A stretch of DNA of 64,000 nucleotides. Origin: an uncultured Lachnospiraceae bacterium. GTDB lineage: Bacteria > Bacillota > Clostridia > Lachnospirales > Lachnospiraceae. This document shows positions 1 to 8,501 of this stretch, one piece after another. How positions within the stretch are numbered: position 1 is the first letter of the stretch; each line of letters starts with the position of its first letter. The translations under genes were made by a program, and so were the position numbers. The notes beneath the pieces were generated by a model. The model did not search any database and had not been told where the DNA came from. It saw only the letters and a list, made by a program, of their open reading frames with translations. The stretch spans positions 1-64,000 of the forward strand of contig CAOKQK010000003.1 in the NCBI GenBank assembly GCA_948470905.1, in the 5' to 3' direction.

Positions 1-31
1 ACGCAAGCATCAAGCACTGATTACTTCAAGA

Positions 32-778
32 TTAACGCAACGATGTACTAGTACACCTTGCGGTGTTCCTGTTGCGGATCAGAGTTTCGGGGAAGTTTAC
101 TTCCTGTATCAGATTTACTGCCTCGGTGACTTCTCCCAGGTGCTCGTGCCCGTGGCTGTCGCTGGAGAGGATGATGGGGCAGGAGAGCACGGCGCAGGTG
201 TCCAGCAGTTTTATCGCGCCCGCGCGGCAGTCTTTGCGATAGCTGTCGGGCAGAAGGGAGACGTTGTTCAGCTCCGGCATGACTCCAGCGGACAGAGATG
301 CCTGCACCAGCTCCCGGTAATCCACCGGGAAACGGGGATCGTCGCAGTGACCGATAAAACGGACTTTTTTGTGGCGCATGGCGCGGATGTAGGCACGGGT
401 GTTCTCCGCGGCGGAGCCGGAAGTATAGATGGGGCGGTGCATGCTGATGATACAGAAATCCAGGTTCCCAAGGATGTCGTCCGGGATGTCCAGGGCGCCG
501 CCAGCGTCCAGGATATTGGCCTCGGCGCCGTAGCGCAGTTCTACGCCGAAACGTGTCCTCTCGCACAGAATCAGGCTGCGGAAGTAGGACAGGTCCGCGG
601 AGCCCAGGGTTGCCGGGCCGTGGTCGCTGATGCCAAGCAGTTCTATGCTGCGCCTGGCGGCTTCCCTTGCCATATCCGTGATCCTGTCGCCTGTACCGTG
701 GCCGCTGGCACAGGTGTGGGTATGCAGGTCTGCCTTTATGTATGGAATTATGGTTGGAGATGTAATGGTGGAAGTCAT
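32..778 (-). CDS. PHP-domain phosphoesterase (YcdX-like)
   Basis: 248 aa, a probable metal-dependent phosphatase of the PHP superfamily. Seen: the N-terminal HTH metal motif at residues 19-21 (DLHTHT), a middle GISDH motif, an internal IGHCDDPRFP segment and a C-terminal SDSHGHEH motif, which are the usual metal-ligand blocks of the YcdX/histidinol-phosphatase-like group. Length matches the roughly 245-aa YcdX family. The start ATG has a weak upstream AAAGG. It is a single gene reading leftwards with 71 bp to the next one. The substrate cannot be told; a histidinol-phosphatase role is possible but no his genes are nearby. Confidence 0.85.
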   Translation of the reverse strand: MTSTITSPTIIPYIKADLHTHTCASGHGTGDRITDMAREAARRSIELLGISDHGPATLGSADLSYFRSLILCERTRFGVELRYGAEANILDAGGALDIPDDILGNLDFCIISMHRPIYTSGSAAENTRAYIRAMRHKKVRFIGHCDDPRFPVDYRELVQASLSAGVMPELNNVSLLPDSYRKDCRAGAIKLLDTCAVLSCPIILSSDSHGHEHLGEVTEAVNLIQEVNFPETLIRNRNTARCTSTSLR

Positions 779-849
779 TTTTATGCCTTTCTATTAAAGT
801 TCCGCCTCTGAACTCAGTCCCCGCAGGCGGTAACTTGTTCCGAAAATCC

Positions 850-1899
850 TTAAGTCCACTCAATCTTTGTTAAGTCCGTCCAGAGTGTTTCCGCTTTTTC
901 CAGGACGGCGTCCCTGTCTTTTTTATCCAAAGCCCCAAACAATGTGATGGTCAGCTTTCTGTCTTTTTTCTTATATTTCCCAACCACATTCCCGTTCACC
1001 ATAAGAGCCGGCATGACGATCCCGGCCAGGTTGAATATGCCTCTTATGTTTTCGGGAGCAAGAAACGGGCTTTCTTTTTTCTCATAACCCAGCATGAGCT
1101 GGTCAAAGCCTGCAAGAAACAGGCATTTGGGAATGTCCTGATCGCAGGCGCTGCCGTTTTCCATGTAATAATAGGTTTTGCCGCCGCATTCCACAGCTTC
1201 TACAGGCAGCTTGGAGAGCAGGCCCTTGATTTCGGCGGCGGGTTTGCGGAAATAGTATTGGGCGTCATGGATGGTAGCCGGGGCAAAGTGTGTAAAGTAT
1301 CTTCCGGCGATCTCAAGCATTGCGGTGTCTTCCGGAATCGGCGTAAAGGGCGGGCAAAGGCAGTAGGCTTTTTTCTCCTGTACCATATAGTTCAGGAAGC
1401 CTCTTTCGCACAGCTCCCTTATCCCGCCGCCCCATTGGTCAAACATGCTTTCTTCCTCGGTGTCGGTCATGCCCTGTTCACGGCAGACCGCTTTCAGCTC
1501 GTCCCGGGTCAGGGGGCTTTGCTCTACAGCCTCCAGGATGATCTCCGCGAAAAATTTCTGACGCTCCGGGGTCAGCGCCCATTTGGTCCGCTGGTTCCAG
1601 AATGTGTACCCACGCCAGTCGTTGCGCCTGTAATCCCTGCCGTGATTGCAGTGCAGGAACAGCGGCAGATCGTCTTCTGCGAAAACATGGACCGTGCCCC
1701 GTATGGTCCAGTTTTTCACCAGGCCGTCCCCGATGGTTTCTTCGCTGTAATTCGTGCAGCGGATCCTGAGGGAATGGAACACGTTTGCCATAAACTGGGA
1801 CTGTATGCCGCAGAGGCCGCGGACGACCGTCAGCTTGTCCGCCGGGGCGGTCAGGTATTGATTTGCAAGCCGCCGGCGTTTGATTTCTTCGATTGTCAT
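850..1899 (-). CDS. Winged-helix DNA-binding protein (HTH_42 / AlkZ-like superfamily)
   Basis: 349 aa. The N-terminus (IKRRRLANQYL, then GLCGIQSQF near residues 29-37) resembles the HTH_42 family, which includes the DNA glycosylases AlkZ and YcaQ/AlkX. Those enzymes use a Q-x-Q or Q-x-D motif; this protein has Q-S-Q at the matching place. That makes a role in excising alkylated or cross-linked bases possible, but many relatives are unstudied. The middle is rich in aromatic residues (HGRDYRRNDWRGYTFW) and the C-terminus has the family's PALMVNGNVVGKYKK-type beta segment. Leftward orphan with 36 bp to its upstream neighbour. Confidence 0.8.
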   Translation of the reverse strand: MTIEEIKRRRLANQYLTAPADKLTVVRGLCGIQSQFMANVFHSLRIRCTNYSEETIGDGLVKNWTIRGTVHVFAEDDLPLFLHCNHGRDYRRNDWRGYTFWNQRTKWALTPERQKFFAEIILEAVEQSPLTRDELKAVCREQGMTDTEEESMFDQWGGGIRELCERGFLNYMVQEKKAYCLCPPFTPIPEDTAMLEIAGRYFTHFAPATIHDAQYYFRKPAAEIKGLLSKLPVEAVECGGKTYYYMENGSACDQDIPKCLFLAGFDQLMLGYEKKESPFLAPENIRGIFNLAGIVMPALMVNGNVVGKYKKKDRKLTITLFGALDKKDRDAVLEKAETLWTDLTKIEWT

Positions 1900-1935
1900 T
1901 GTTTGTATACCCCTTTATGTGTTTATGGACACATA

Positions 1936-2595
1936 TTATTTCCCGGTCTTTGGCAGTCCGAAGCAGCTTTCCACCTTCGACACGGTTTCGGAGATGCTTA
2001 TGGACTGGCTCCAGTCGATATTCGGAATGTTCAGCTCCGATACCCAGTCCGGTATGATATTTTCACCGCCGGATACCGCCCTGTAGGCATTTTCGATGAC
2101 TGCCGCCTTCTCGTCCTCAGTGAGGTCTGTGCGCTGCAGGATGCCGTCAAGGGACTCATGGTCGGGACGGTCAAACCAGTCATAGGGCTTTCCGCAGTTG
2201 CGCAGATGTACAATATGGGATGCCACAGGGACAACCGCTTGATAGTCGATATCTCCCTCGCATATAATCCTGTCGTATTGGGAGGAAAGCGCGATCAGAT
2301 CGGCGATGATCATAGGAGTCATTTCCACTACAAAGTGCTTTTCCCGTTCTCCGATCACTTCTGCCGGAAGCTCCCAGAAATCACGTACCCCATATTCCTT
2401 CTCGAAATTACGGCACATATAGGGCTGGTCCAGGGGATTTGCCTGTTTCATATGGGGGTTCCTGCTGTCGTCGGTGCTGTAAATATAAAAACCGTGCTTT
2501 TCCCGAAGCGCATTTGCAATGGTGGTCTTGCCCTGTCCCCAGATAAAATAAACGTTTTTCAGCTTGTTTTTGATGATGCTGTCGGCTATGTTCAT
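1936..2595 (-). CDS. P-loop NTPase, nucleoside/nucleotide kinase-like
   Basis: 219 aa. A degenerate Walker A is visible near the N-terminus (IWGQGKTTIANAL, where the usual second glycine region is GQGKTT), followed by an acidic pair in YSTDDSR and a stretch FVVEMTPMIIADLIAL. This arrangement suggests a small kinase of the AAA_18/adenylate-kinase-like fold; the substrate is unknown. The start at 2595 was chosen because GGAAGGAG lies at normal spacing before this ATG, while an in-frame ATG nine codons upstream (2622) lacks a site. Family assignment is only general. Confidence 0.75.
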   Translation of the reverse strand: MNIADSIIKNKLKNVYFIWGQGKTTIANALREKHGFYIYSTDDSRNPHMKQANPLDQPYMCRNFEKEYGVRDFWELPAEVIGEREKHFVVEMTPMIIADLIALSSQYDRIICEGDIDYQAVVPVASHIVHLRNCGKPYDWFDRPDHESLDGILQRTDLTEDEKAAVIENAYRAVSGGENIIPDWVSELNIPNIDWSQSISISETVSKVESCFGLPKTGK

Positions 2596-2645
2596 GTCTG
2601 TCTCCTTCCTTCCCGCGTGCAATGAGCCATCTGTTTTTCCTGTTA

Positions 2646-2770
2646 GGGAAACGCTGATTAAAGCGTTTCCCGCGCCGGATTTGCGCTGCGAAGCAGCATA
2701 AACCGCTGCAAATCCGTGCGCATCCGCCGGAGGCTCTAAGGAAACACTGATTTAATCAGTGTTTCCTTAG
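2646..2770. repeat. Palindromic MITE-like element (hairpin at each end)
   Basis: Intergenic element with nested inverted repeats. Left end: GGGAAACGCT and AGCGTTTCCC (2646-2671) around a 6-nt loop. Middle: CGGATTTGC and GCAAATCCG flanking GCTGCGAAGCAGC (2685-2697). Right end: a perfect 35-nt palindrome (2736-2770) with 17-bp arms and a 1-nt centre. The two end hairpins are related in sequence (GGAAACrCTGATT). The 13-mer GCTGCGAAGCAGC recurs at 9630-9642. No T-run follows, so a plain terminator role is not supported; a REP/MITE-type repeat is more likely. Confidence 0.7.
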
Positions 2771-2884
2771 TTTCAGTATGTCATCAGCAGGCAAAAAAGT
2801 CAAGAGAAAACACAGCATCCCACAGAAAGCCAACAAAAACAAAAGAAATACCACAAAAACACACATAAAAATTGTGACAGATAA

Positions 2885-2913
2885 TTGACATTTGGACTAT
2901 ATGGGGTTATACT
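2885..2913 (+). promoter_or_regulatory. Sigma-A-type promoter for the glycyl radical enzyme operon
   Basis: TTGACA (2885-2890), a 17-bp spacer, then TATACT (2908-2913). It predicts a start near 2920 and a leader of about 150 nt before the dehydratase gene. The leader contains no riboswitch that I recognise. Confidence 0.75.
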
Positions 2914-3069
2914 TATAATTAGGTTTTCCGGACGGATAAAGCAGTATGTTTTTCGTCGGACTGCAGTGGATCTGCAATCAAACTGCGGGCGGATTTTCCG
3001 TGCCGTTAAAGTGTACAAAAGGTATAACAAAAAATATAAAGATCACCCACAGGGCGGGAAGGAGTAGAA

Positions 3070-5595
3070 ATGGCGAAGTATTACACACAGGAAATTCCTA
3101 AGACAGAGCGAATTCCGAAGCTGGTGGCACATTTGTATGCCAAGATGCCTGAGATCGAATCTGCGAGGGCAAGGCTTATCACCGAATCTTACAAGGCCAC
3201 AGAGGACAAACCGGTCATTACGAGGCGGGCCCTTGCCTTTGAACATATCCTGGACAACATCCCCATTATCATCAGAGAAAATGAGCTGATCGCGGGCAGC
3301 ACCACCATCGCGCCCAGAGGCTGCCAGACTTATCCGGAGTTTTCGTATAAGTGGCTGGAGGCGGAGTTTGACACGGTTGCCACCCGCAAGGCGGATCCCT
3401 TTTACATATCGGAGCAGACCAAGAGGGAGCTGCTGGAGGCGGACGCTTACTGGGAGGGCAGGACTACCAGCGAGCTTGCCACCGCGCTGATGGCGCCGGA
3501 GACCTTGAAGGCAATAGAGCATAATATTTTTACCCCCGGCAATTATTTCTATAACGGCGTAGGGCATGTGACGGTGCAGTACGACAAGGTGCTGGCCATC
3601 GGCTTTGAGGGGATCATTGACATTGTGGAGAAGGAGCTTGCCGGCTGTAAGCCCGGGGACGCGGATTACTGCACCAAGGCGCCGTTTCTGGAGGCGGTGC
3701 TCATCAGCTGCAGGGCGGTCATACGCTATGCGCAGAGATATGCGGCACTGGCGCAGAAAGAGGCGGACGCCTGCGGCGATGCAGTGAGGAAGCAGGAGCT
3801 GCTGCAGATTGCGGCGAACTGCAGCCGTGTGCCCGCAAAGGGGGCGGAGAGCTTCTATGAGGCGTGCCAGAGCTTCTGGTTCGTGCAGCAGCTTCTGCAG
3901 CTGGAGTCCAGTGGGCATTCCATCTCGCCCGGACGCTTCGACCAGTATATGTATCCTTATTATAAGAAGGACCTGGACGCAGGAAAGCTGACCCGGGAAT
4001 TTGCCCAGGAGCTCCTGGATTGTATCTGGGTGAAATTAAACGACCTGAACAAGTGCCGTGACGCAGCCAGTGCGGAGGGCTTCGCAGGCTACAGCCTGTT
4101 CCAGAACCTGATCGTGGGCGGACAGGACAAAGAGGGCAACGACATGACCAATGACCTGTCATTCATGTGTATCACCGCATCGAAGCATGTGTTCCTGCCC
4201 CAGCCGTCCCTTTCCATCCGTGTGTGGAACAAGACGCCCCACGACCTGATGTTAAAAGCGGCTGACCTGACCAGGACGGGAATCGGTCTGCCGGCGTACT
4301 ATAATGACGAGGTGATCATTCCCTCCCTCTTAAGCCGCGGACTGACCCTGGAGGATGCCAGGGAGTACAATATCATCGGCTGTGTGGAGCCACAGAAGGC
4401 GGGAAAGACGGAGGGCTGGCACGATGCCGCGTTCTATAACATGTGCCGTCCCCTGGAGCTGGTGTTCTCAAACGGCTGGGACAAGGGAGAGAAGATCAGC
4501 ATAGAGACAGGCAGGGTGGAGGATATGTCCACCTTTGAGGAATTTTACGATGCTTACAAGAAGCAGATGGATTATAATATCTCCCTGCTGGTCAACGCGG
4601 ACAATGCCATCGACGTGGCCCACGCCACCCGCTGTCCGCTTCCCTTCCTTTCCTGTATGGTGGACGACTGCATCAAGAGGGGCAAAACCGTCCAGGAGGG
4701 CGGCGCGATCTACAACTTTACCGGGCCTCAGGGCTTCGGCATAGCGAACATGGCGGATTCCCTGTATGCGGTGAAGAAGCTGGTATTCGATGAAAAGAAG
4801 GTCACGCTTGCGGAGTACAAGCGCGCCCTTGCCATGAATTACGGTCAGGGCTTTGACGCGGTGAGCGCCGGGGAGATCGTGGCGCAGATCGTGGGGGAGA
4901 TGGCGGAAAACGGCATGGCCGTGGACGAAAGCCAGATCGCCGTTATGATCAAGACAGTGATGGAGACAAAGCTGCCTGCGGAGGAAAAGAAGAAATATGA
5001 AGATCTGAGGGCAATGATTGACCAGGTGCCTAAATTTGGCAATGATATCGAGGAAGTGGACATGTTTGCCCGGGATGTGGCATATACATACACGAAGCCG
5101 CTGCTAAATTACCGCAATCCCAGGGGAGGGCAGTTCCAGGCAGGGCTTTACCCTGTGTCCGCCAATGTTCCTCTTGGCGCACAGACAGGGGCTACGCCCG
5201 ACGGCAGGCTGGCGCACACGCCGGTGGCGGACGGTGTCTCTCCCTCTGCGGGGAAGGATGTGTTCGGTCCCACGGCGGCGGCAAATTCCGTGTCCAAGCT
5301 GGATCACGGTATCGCCTCCAACGGAACGCTGTTCAACCAGAAGTTCCATCCCACGGCGCTTTCCGGCGAGAAGGGCCTGGAGAATTTCGTGGCGCTGATC
5401 CGCTCTTATTTTGACCAGAAGGGAAGCCACATGCAGTTCAATGTGGTTGACAGGGAGACGCTTTTGGATGCCCAGGCACATCCCGAGAAGTATGCGCATC
5501 TGGTGGTGCGTGTGGCGGGGTACAGCGCGCTGTTTACCACGCTTTCCAAGTCCCTGCAGGATGACATTATCCGCAGGACGGAGCAGGGCTTCTAA
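3070..5595 (+). CDS. Glycyl radical 1,2-propanediol dehydratase (B12-independent)
   Basis: 841 aa. Converts (S)-1,2-propanediol to propionaldehyde by radical chemistry inside the BMC. Seen: thiyl cysteine Cys438 in GCVEP with Glu440, the general base of diol dehydratases; His166 in GVGHVTV; Asp452; and the glycyl radical loop RVAGYSA with Gly817, 25 residues from the end. Length and residue numbering agree with the characterised Roseburia inulinivorans propanediol dehydratase as I remember it. The ATG follows GGAAGGAG. No encapsulation-type helix was found at either end, unlike the other cargo enzymes. The activase follows after 70 bp. Glycerol could also be a substrate, but the fucose/rhamnose-type neighbours favour propanediol. 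Expect extreme oxygen sensitivity. Confidence 0.93.
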   Translation: MAKYYTQEIPKTERIPKLVAHLYAKMPEIESARARLITESYKATEDKPVITRRALAFEHILDNIPIIIRENELIAGSTTIAPRGCQTYPEFSYKWLEAEFDTVATRKADPFYISEQTKRELLEADAYWEGRTTSELATALMAPETLKAIEHNIFTPGNYFYNGVGHVTVQYDKVLAIGFEGIIDIVEKELAGCKPGDADYCTKAPFLEAVLISCRAVIRYAQRYAALAQKEADACGDAVRKQELLQIAANCSRVPAKGAESFYEACQSFWFVQQLLQLESSGHSISPGRFDQYMYPYYKKDLDAGKLTREFAQELLDCIWVKLNDLNKCRDAASAEGFAGYSLFQNLIVGGQDKEGNDMTNDLSFMCITASKHVFLPQPSLSIRVWNKTPHDLMLKAADLTRTGIGLPAYYNDEVIIPSLLSRGLTLEDAREYNIIGCVEPQKAGKTEGWHDAAFYNMCRPLELVFSNGWDKGEKISIETGRVEDMSTFEEFYDAYKKQMDYNISLLVNADNAIDVAHATRCPLPFLSCMVDDCIKRGKTVQEGGAIYNFTGPQGFGIANMADSLYAVKKLVFDEKKVTLAEYKRALAMNYGQGFDAVSAGEIVAQIVGEMAENGMAVDESQIAVMIKTVMETKLPAEEKKKYEDLRAMIDQVPKFGNDIEEVDMFARDVAYTYTKPLLNYRNPRGGQFQAGLYPVSANVPLGAQTGATPDGRLAHTPVADGVSPSAGKDVFGPTAAANSVSKLDHGIASNGTLFNQKFHPTALSGEKGLENFVALIRSYFDQKGSHMQFNVVDRETLLDAQAHPEKYAHLVVRVAGYSALFTTLSKSLQDDIIRRTEQGF

Positions 5596-5665
5596 AGGAG
5601 CGGGGCAGAGGAAAACGCTGGAAGCGCTCTGCATGTTATGACGAGCTGCCGGAGGAATGAATAGA

Positions 5666-6457
5666 ATGGATTATTTACAGACAAAGGGACGTATTTTTGA
5701 CATACAGCGGTATTCCATACATGACGGCACGGGCATCCGCACCATCTGTTTCCTGAAGGGCTGTGTCCTGCGGTGCAAATGGTGCTGTAATCCTGAGTCA
5801 CAGGAGTATGCCATCCAGGAGATGACGGTCCGGGGCAAAAAGAAGATCATCGGGCGGGATGTGACGGTGGAGGAGGTCATGGAGACGGTGGAGAAGGACA
5901 GACCTTACTATAACCGCTCCGGCGGCGGTTTGACCCTCTCCGGCGGCGAGAGCCTGTGCCAGCCGGAGTTCGCCAGGGATCTGCTCCATGCGGCAAAGGC
6001 TGTGGGGATTAACACCGCCATGGAGAGCATGGGCTGCGCCAGGTGGGAGACGGTGGAGCAGATTCTGCCCTATCTGGATCATTACCTGATGGACATCAAG
6101 CATATGGACGGGGAAAAGCATAAACAGTTTACGGGAAAGAGCAACGAGCTGATGCTGGAGAATGCAAAAAAGATCGCAGCTTTTGAGGGCACCCGCTTAA
6201 GCATCCGGGTGCCTGTGATCCCCACCTTTAACGACACGCCGGAGGAGATCCGGGCGATCGCGGCCTTTGCCCACAGGCTGCCCGGGGTGGAGGACATTTA
6301 TCTGTTGCCCTACCACAGACTGGGGCAGGACAAATATGAGGGGCTTGGCAGAAAATATGAGCTGCCGGACATCCTGCCGCCGGAGCCGGAGCATATGCAG
6401 ATGCTGAAAAAGGTGGTGGAGGACAGCACGGGTCTGCGGTGCCAGATCGGGGGTTAG
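5666..6457 (+). CDS. Glycyl radical enzyme activase (radical SAM)
   Basis: 263 aa. Uses S-adenosylmethionine and a [4Fe-4S] cluster to put the glycyl radical on the upstream dehydratase. Seen: the radical SAM CxxxCxxC motif near residues 34-41 (CVLRCKWCC), the GGGLTLSGGES loop that binds the methionine moiety, and a C-terminal LLPYHRLGQDKY segment common to activases. It lacks the two-cluster ferredoxin insert present in many roughly 300-aa activases; the chain passes directly from CNPESQE to the GGE region. Start 5666 was preferred because GGAGGA at 5651-5656 sits 9 nt before it but directly abuts the in-frame ATG at 5657. Confidence 0.92.
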   Translation: MDYLQTKGRIFDIQRYSIHDGTGIRTICFLKGCVLRCKWCCNPESQEYAIQEMTVRGKKKIIGRDVTVEEVMETVEKDRPYYNRSGGGLTLSGGESLCQPEFARDLLHAAKAVGINTAMESMGCARWETVEQILPYLDHYLMDIKHMDGEKHKQFTGKSNELMLENAKKIAAFEGTRLSIRVPVIPTFNDTPEEIRAIAAFAHRLPGVEDIYLLPYHRLGQDKYEGLGRKYELPDILPPEPEHMQMLKKVVEDSTGLRCQIGG

Positions 6458-6470
6458 GTGGGACAATTTT

Positions 6471-6749
6471 GTGATAGAGAAAAATGACTGGCGTCTGGCG
6501 GTGAATGGTGCTGCGTATTTGAAGAATAAATACATGAACCCTACCGACGGAGAGGAAATTGTGATAAACGCGCCGTACCTCGACAGTTGTGTCTTTTGTC
6601 TGGAAAAGGTGAAAAATGCCATTCACCGGCGCTGGTTTGTACCTGAGGACATAAGCTGCTGTATCTGCGAAGAATGCTATCATGATTTCAGGGAAATGTT
6701 TGGCTGGGAGCTGCTTGACGGCTGGGACATCGTATGGCCGGAGACGTAA
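6471..6749 (+). CDS. Small zinc-binding-type protein, CxxC pairs
   Basis: 92 aa from a GTG start; no ATG is available in frame. Two cysteine pairs are visible, CVFC (about residues 40-43) and CEEC (about residues 67-70), followed by a conserved-looking HDFREMFGW tail. The pattern W-R-L at the start, an F-C pair in the middle and CExC-x2-DF-x3-F-W at the end resembles a widespread family of small uncharacterised Firmicutes proteins. It lies 13 bp after the activase gene in the first BMC block, so co-transcription is likely. Its link to the compartment is unknown. Confidence 0.6.
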   Translation: MIEKNDWRLAVNGAAYLKNKYMNPTDGEEIVINAPYLDSCVFCLEKVKNAIHRRWFVPEDISCCICEECYHDFREMFGWELLDGWDIVWPET

Positions 6750-6864
6750 GGAGAGCAGCGTCGCTGGGGTTATGCCGATCATGCAGGGCGGCGGCAGTGG
6801 TAAGGGGAAAAGAGGAGTTTTGCCAGAGCGCATGTGTGGGTCATGCAGGGGAAAGTGAGGAAAG

Positions 6865-7233
6865 ATGGACTGGCTGGATGAAAAAAGTAAACAGCGGATC
6901 GTGCAGGAACTGGTGCCCGGCAAGCAGATCACGCTGGCTCATATTATCGCAAGTCCGGACAAAATTTTATATGAGAAGCTGGGCTTAAATCCGGCGGTTG
7001 ATTACGCCAGGGCTGCAATCGGCATCCTGACGGTATCTCCTGCGGAGACGGCGATCATCATGGCGGATGTGGCCATGAAAGCAGCCGCCATCGAGCTTGG
7101 CTTTGTGGACAGGTTCAGCGGTTCCCTGATCATCACGGGGACGGTGTCGGAGGTGGAGGCTTCCGAGCAGGCGATCCTGGATTACGTGAAGAATAAGCTG
7201 GGGTATACGGTCTGCGGGATTACCAGGACATGA
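6865..7233 (+). CDS. BMC shell protein, circularly permuted (PduU/EutS-like)
   Basis: 122 aa. Hexameric shell protein of the permuted BMC-H class, in which an N-terminal beta-barrel strand caps the pore. Seen: the family's N-terminal RIVQELVPGKQITLAHII block (residues 11-28), the core with AAIGILTVSPAETAIIMADVA, and FVDRFSGSLIITG. EutS and PduU are about 111-116 aa, so the length fits. GAGGAAAG precedes the ATG. It is the only shell gene in the first transcription block; all other shell genes lie in the second. Confidence 0.93.
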   Translation: MDWLDEKSKQRIVQELVPGKQITLAHIIASPDKILYEKLGLNPAVDYARAAIGILTVSPAETAIIMADVAMKAAAIELGFVDRFSGSLIITGTVSEVEASEQAILDYVKNKLGYTVCGITRT

Positions 7234-7307
7234 GCCGGAGATGGGTTCTTAAGCGGGGAAAACGGATAATCCGGTAATGGCCAAAAAGCGATGCAGGCAT
7301 TGAAAGA

Positions 7308-7730
7308 ATGAAAAAACTGATACTTATGGGGCGCAGCGAAAGCGGGAAGACTACGTTAAAGCAGGCGCTCAACGGAGAAAAAGTTCATTATTATAAAACA
7401 CAGTATGTCCATTACAACGACGTGCTCATTGACACGCCCGGCGAATATGCCCAGACAAAGCACCTGGGCTACGCGCTTGCACTGTATGCCTACGAGGCGG
7501 ATGTGGTGGGACTGCTGGTGGCGGCAACGGAAAGCTATACGCTTTTTCCGCCCAATATCACCTGCATGGTAAACCGGGATGTGATAGGGATCGTCACCAA
7601 GATCAATGAACCTGGGGCGAACATACCTCTTGCGGAGCAGTGGCTGCGCAACTCCGGATGCAGGACCATCTTCCGTGTGGATTCCGTGACGGGAGAGGGT
7701 GTAAGGGATATTCTGGATTATCTGCAATAA
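7308..7730 (+). CDS. EutP/PduV-family small GTPase-like protein
   Basis: 140 aa. Members of this family accompany BMC operons; PduV has been linked to association of the compartment with filaments, and EutP has been reported as an acetate kinase. Seen: P-loop GRSESGKTT (residues 8-16), a DTPGEY switch-II-like motif, and TKINEPG where Ras-like GTPases have NKxD. The altered last motif suggests changed base specificity. It follows the PduU-like gene by 74 bp and ends the first BMC block. Confidence 0.88.
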   Translation: MKKLILMGRSESGKTTLKQALNGEKVHYYKTQYVHYNDVLIDTPGEYAQTKHLGYALALYAYEADVVGLLVAATESYTLFPPNITCMVNRDVIGIVTKINEPGANIPLAEQWLRNSGCRTIFRVDSVTGEGVRDILDYLQ

Positions 7731-7731
7731 A

Positions 7732-7760
7732 GCTCTGTTCAAGTTATTTTCCAACAGAGC
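7732..7760 (+). terminator. Hairpin after the first BMC block (weak terminator candidate)
   Basis: GCTCTGTT and AACAGAGC form an 8-bp stem with a 13-nt loop directly after the GTPase stop codon. There is no T-run, so termination here is only a possibility. Confidence 0.3.
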
Positions 7761-7873
7761 CTTACCGGGAATCAGGAAAATGATATTGAGGACCGTCAGG
7801 CTTTAGGGTAAGGGGGGCAAAAGTGTGGAATGCCGATTTGTATACATGCTGAAGCACGCACGGGGGGAGTAGG

Positions 7874-8428
7874 ATGAATCGTACCGTCAAATCCATGGAA
7901 AATAAATACCGGATACCGTCCCTGGATCTGGTGGAGGATGTTTTTACGGAATATGACAGCCCCGGGGAGGGAAAGGTCGTCCGGCAGTTGGTTGAGGAGA
8001 TACGTTCAAAGAAATACTATATCCCGGAATTGGATCTGATCATGGTCAATGATGATGACGAGGTCATTGGGTACGCAATGTTTTCCCGGTTCCATATTCA
8101 GGGGAAGTATGAGGACGAACTGCTGATACTTACGCCTGTCGCCGTGAAAACCGAATTGCAGAGACAGCATATTTCAAAGGAATTGTTGGAATATGGCTTT
8201 GAAAAGGCGCGGAAGATGGGATACAGTGCCATTCTTGTTGAAGGGGACCCTAAGAATTATAATCCCAGGGGGTTTGTGACAAGCGCAGACTTTGGGATCG
8301 TTGCCGGTCCTGACGTACATTTGCCCCGAGTGGAATATTTGATGATAAAGGAATTAGAGGCCGGAGCATTGGATCATATGGAGGGCGTTGTGGATTACTC
8401 ATTTTATGACGCGTTGTGCGGGTCGTGA
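7874..8428 (+). CDS. GNAT-family N-acetyltransferase (YhbS-like)
   Basis: 184 aa. Acetyl-CoA-dependent acyltransferase fold. Seen: LTPVAVKTELQRQHISKELLEYGF around residues 95-118, which is the acetyl-CoA-binding motif A in the variant form of YhbS-like proteins, followed by GYSAILVEGDPKNYNPRGF. The start has GGGGGAGTAGG upstream. The gene is visibly richer in A+T than the BMC genes on each side, and with the methyltransferase it sits between the two BMC blocks, so it is probably an insertion unrelated to the pathway. The substrate is unknown. Confidence 0.82.
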   Translation: MNRTVKSMENKYRIPSLDLVEDVFTEYDSPGEGKVVRQLVEEIRSKKYYIPELDLIMVNDDDEVIGYAMFSRFHIQGKYEDELLILTPVAVKTELQRQHISKELLEYGFEKARKMGYSAILVEGDPKNYNPRGFVTSADFGIVAGPDVHLPRVEYLMIKELEAGALDHMEGVVDYSFYDALCGS

Positions 8429-8501
8429 AGCCGGAAAGCTGCAGATTGCGGAATGGCGCGGCTGTGAACCGTAATTGCGGGATGTGACGAATGGAGGACA
8501 T

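Noticed and set aside
1258..2625. Long rightward open frame across the winged-helix and P-loop genes
   Set aside because: It is antisense to two genes with clear families and ribosome sites, and its protein has no recognisable motif.
3070..3130. N-terminal targeting helix on the dehydratase
   Set aside because: The first residues already belong to the glycyl radical enzyme core as in shorter homologues and lack the amphipathic pattern seen in the other cargo.
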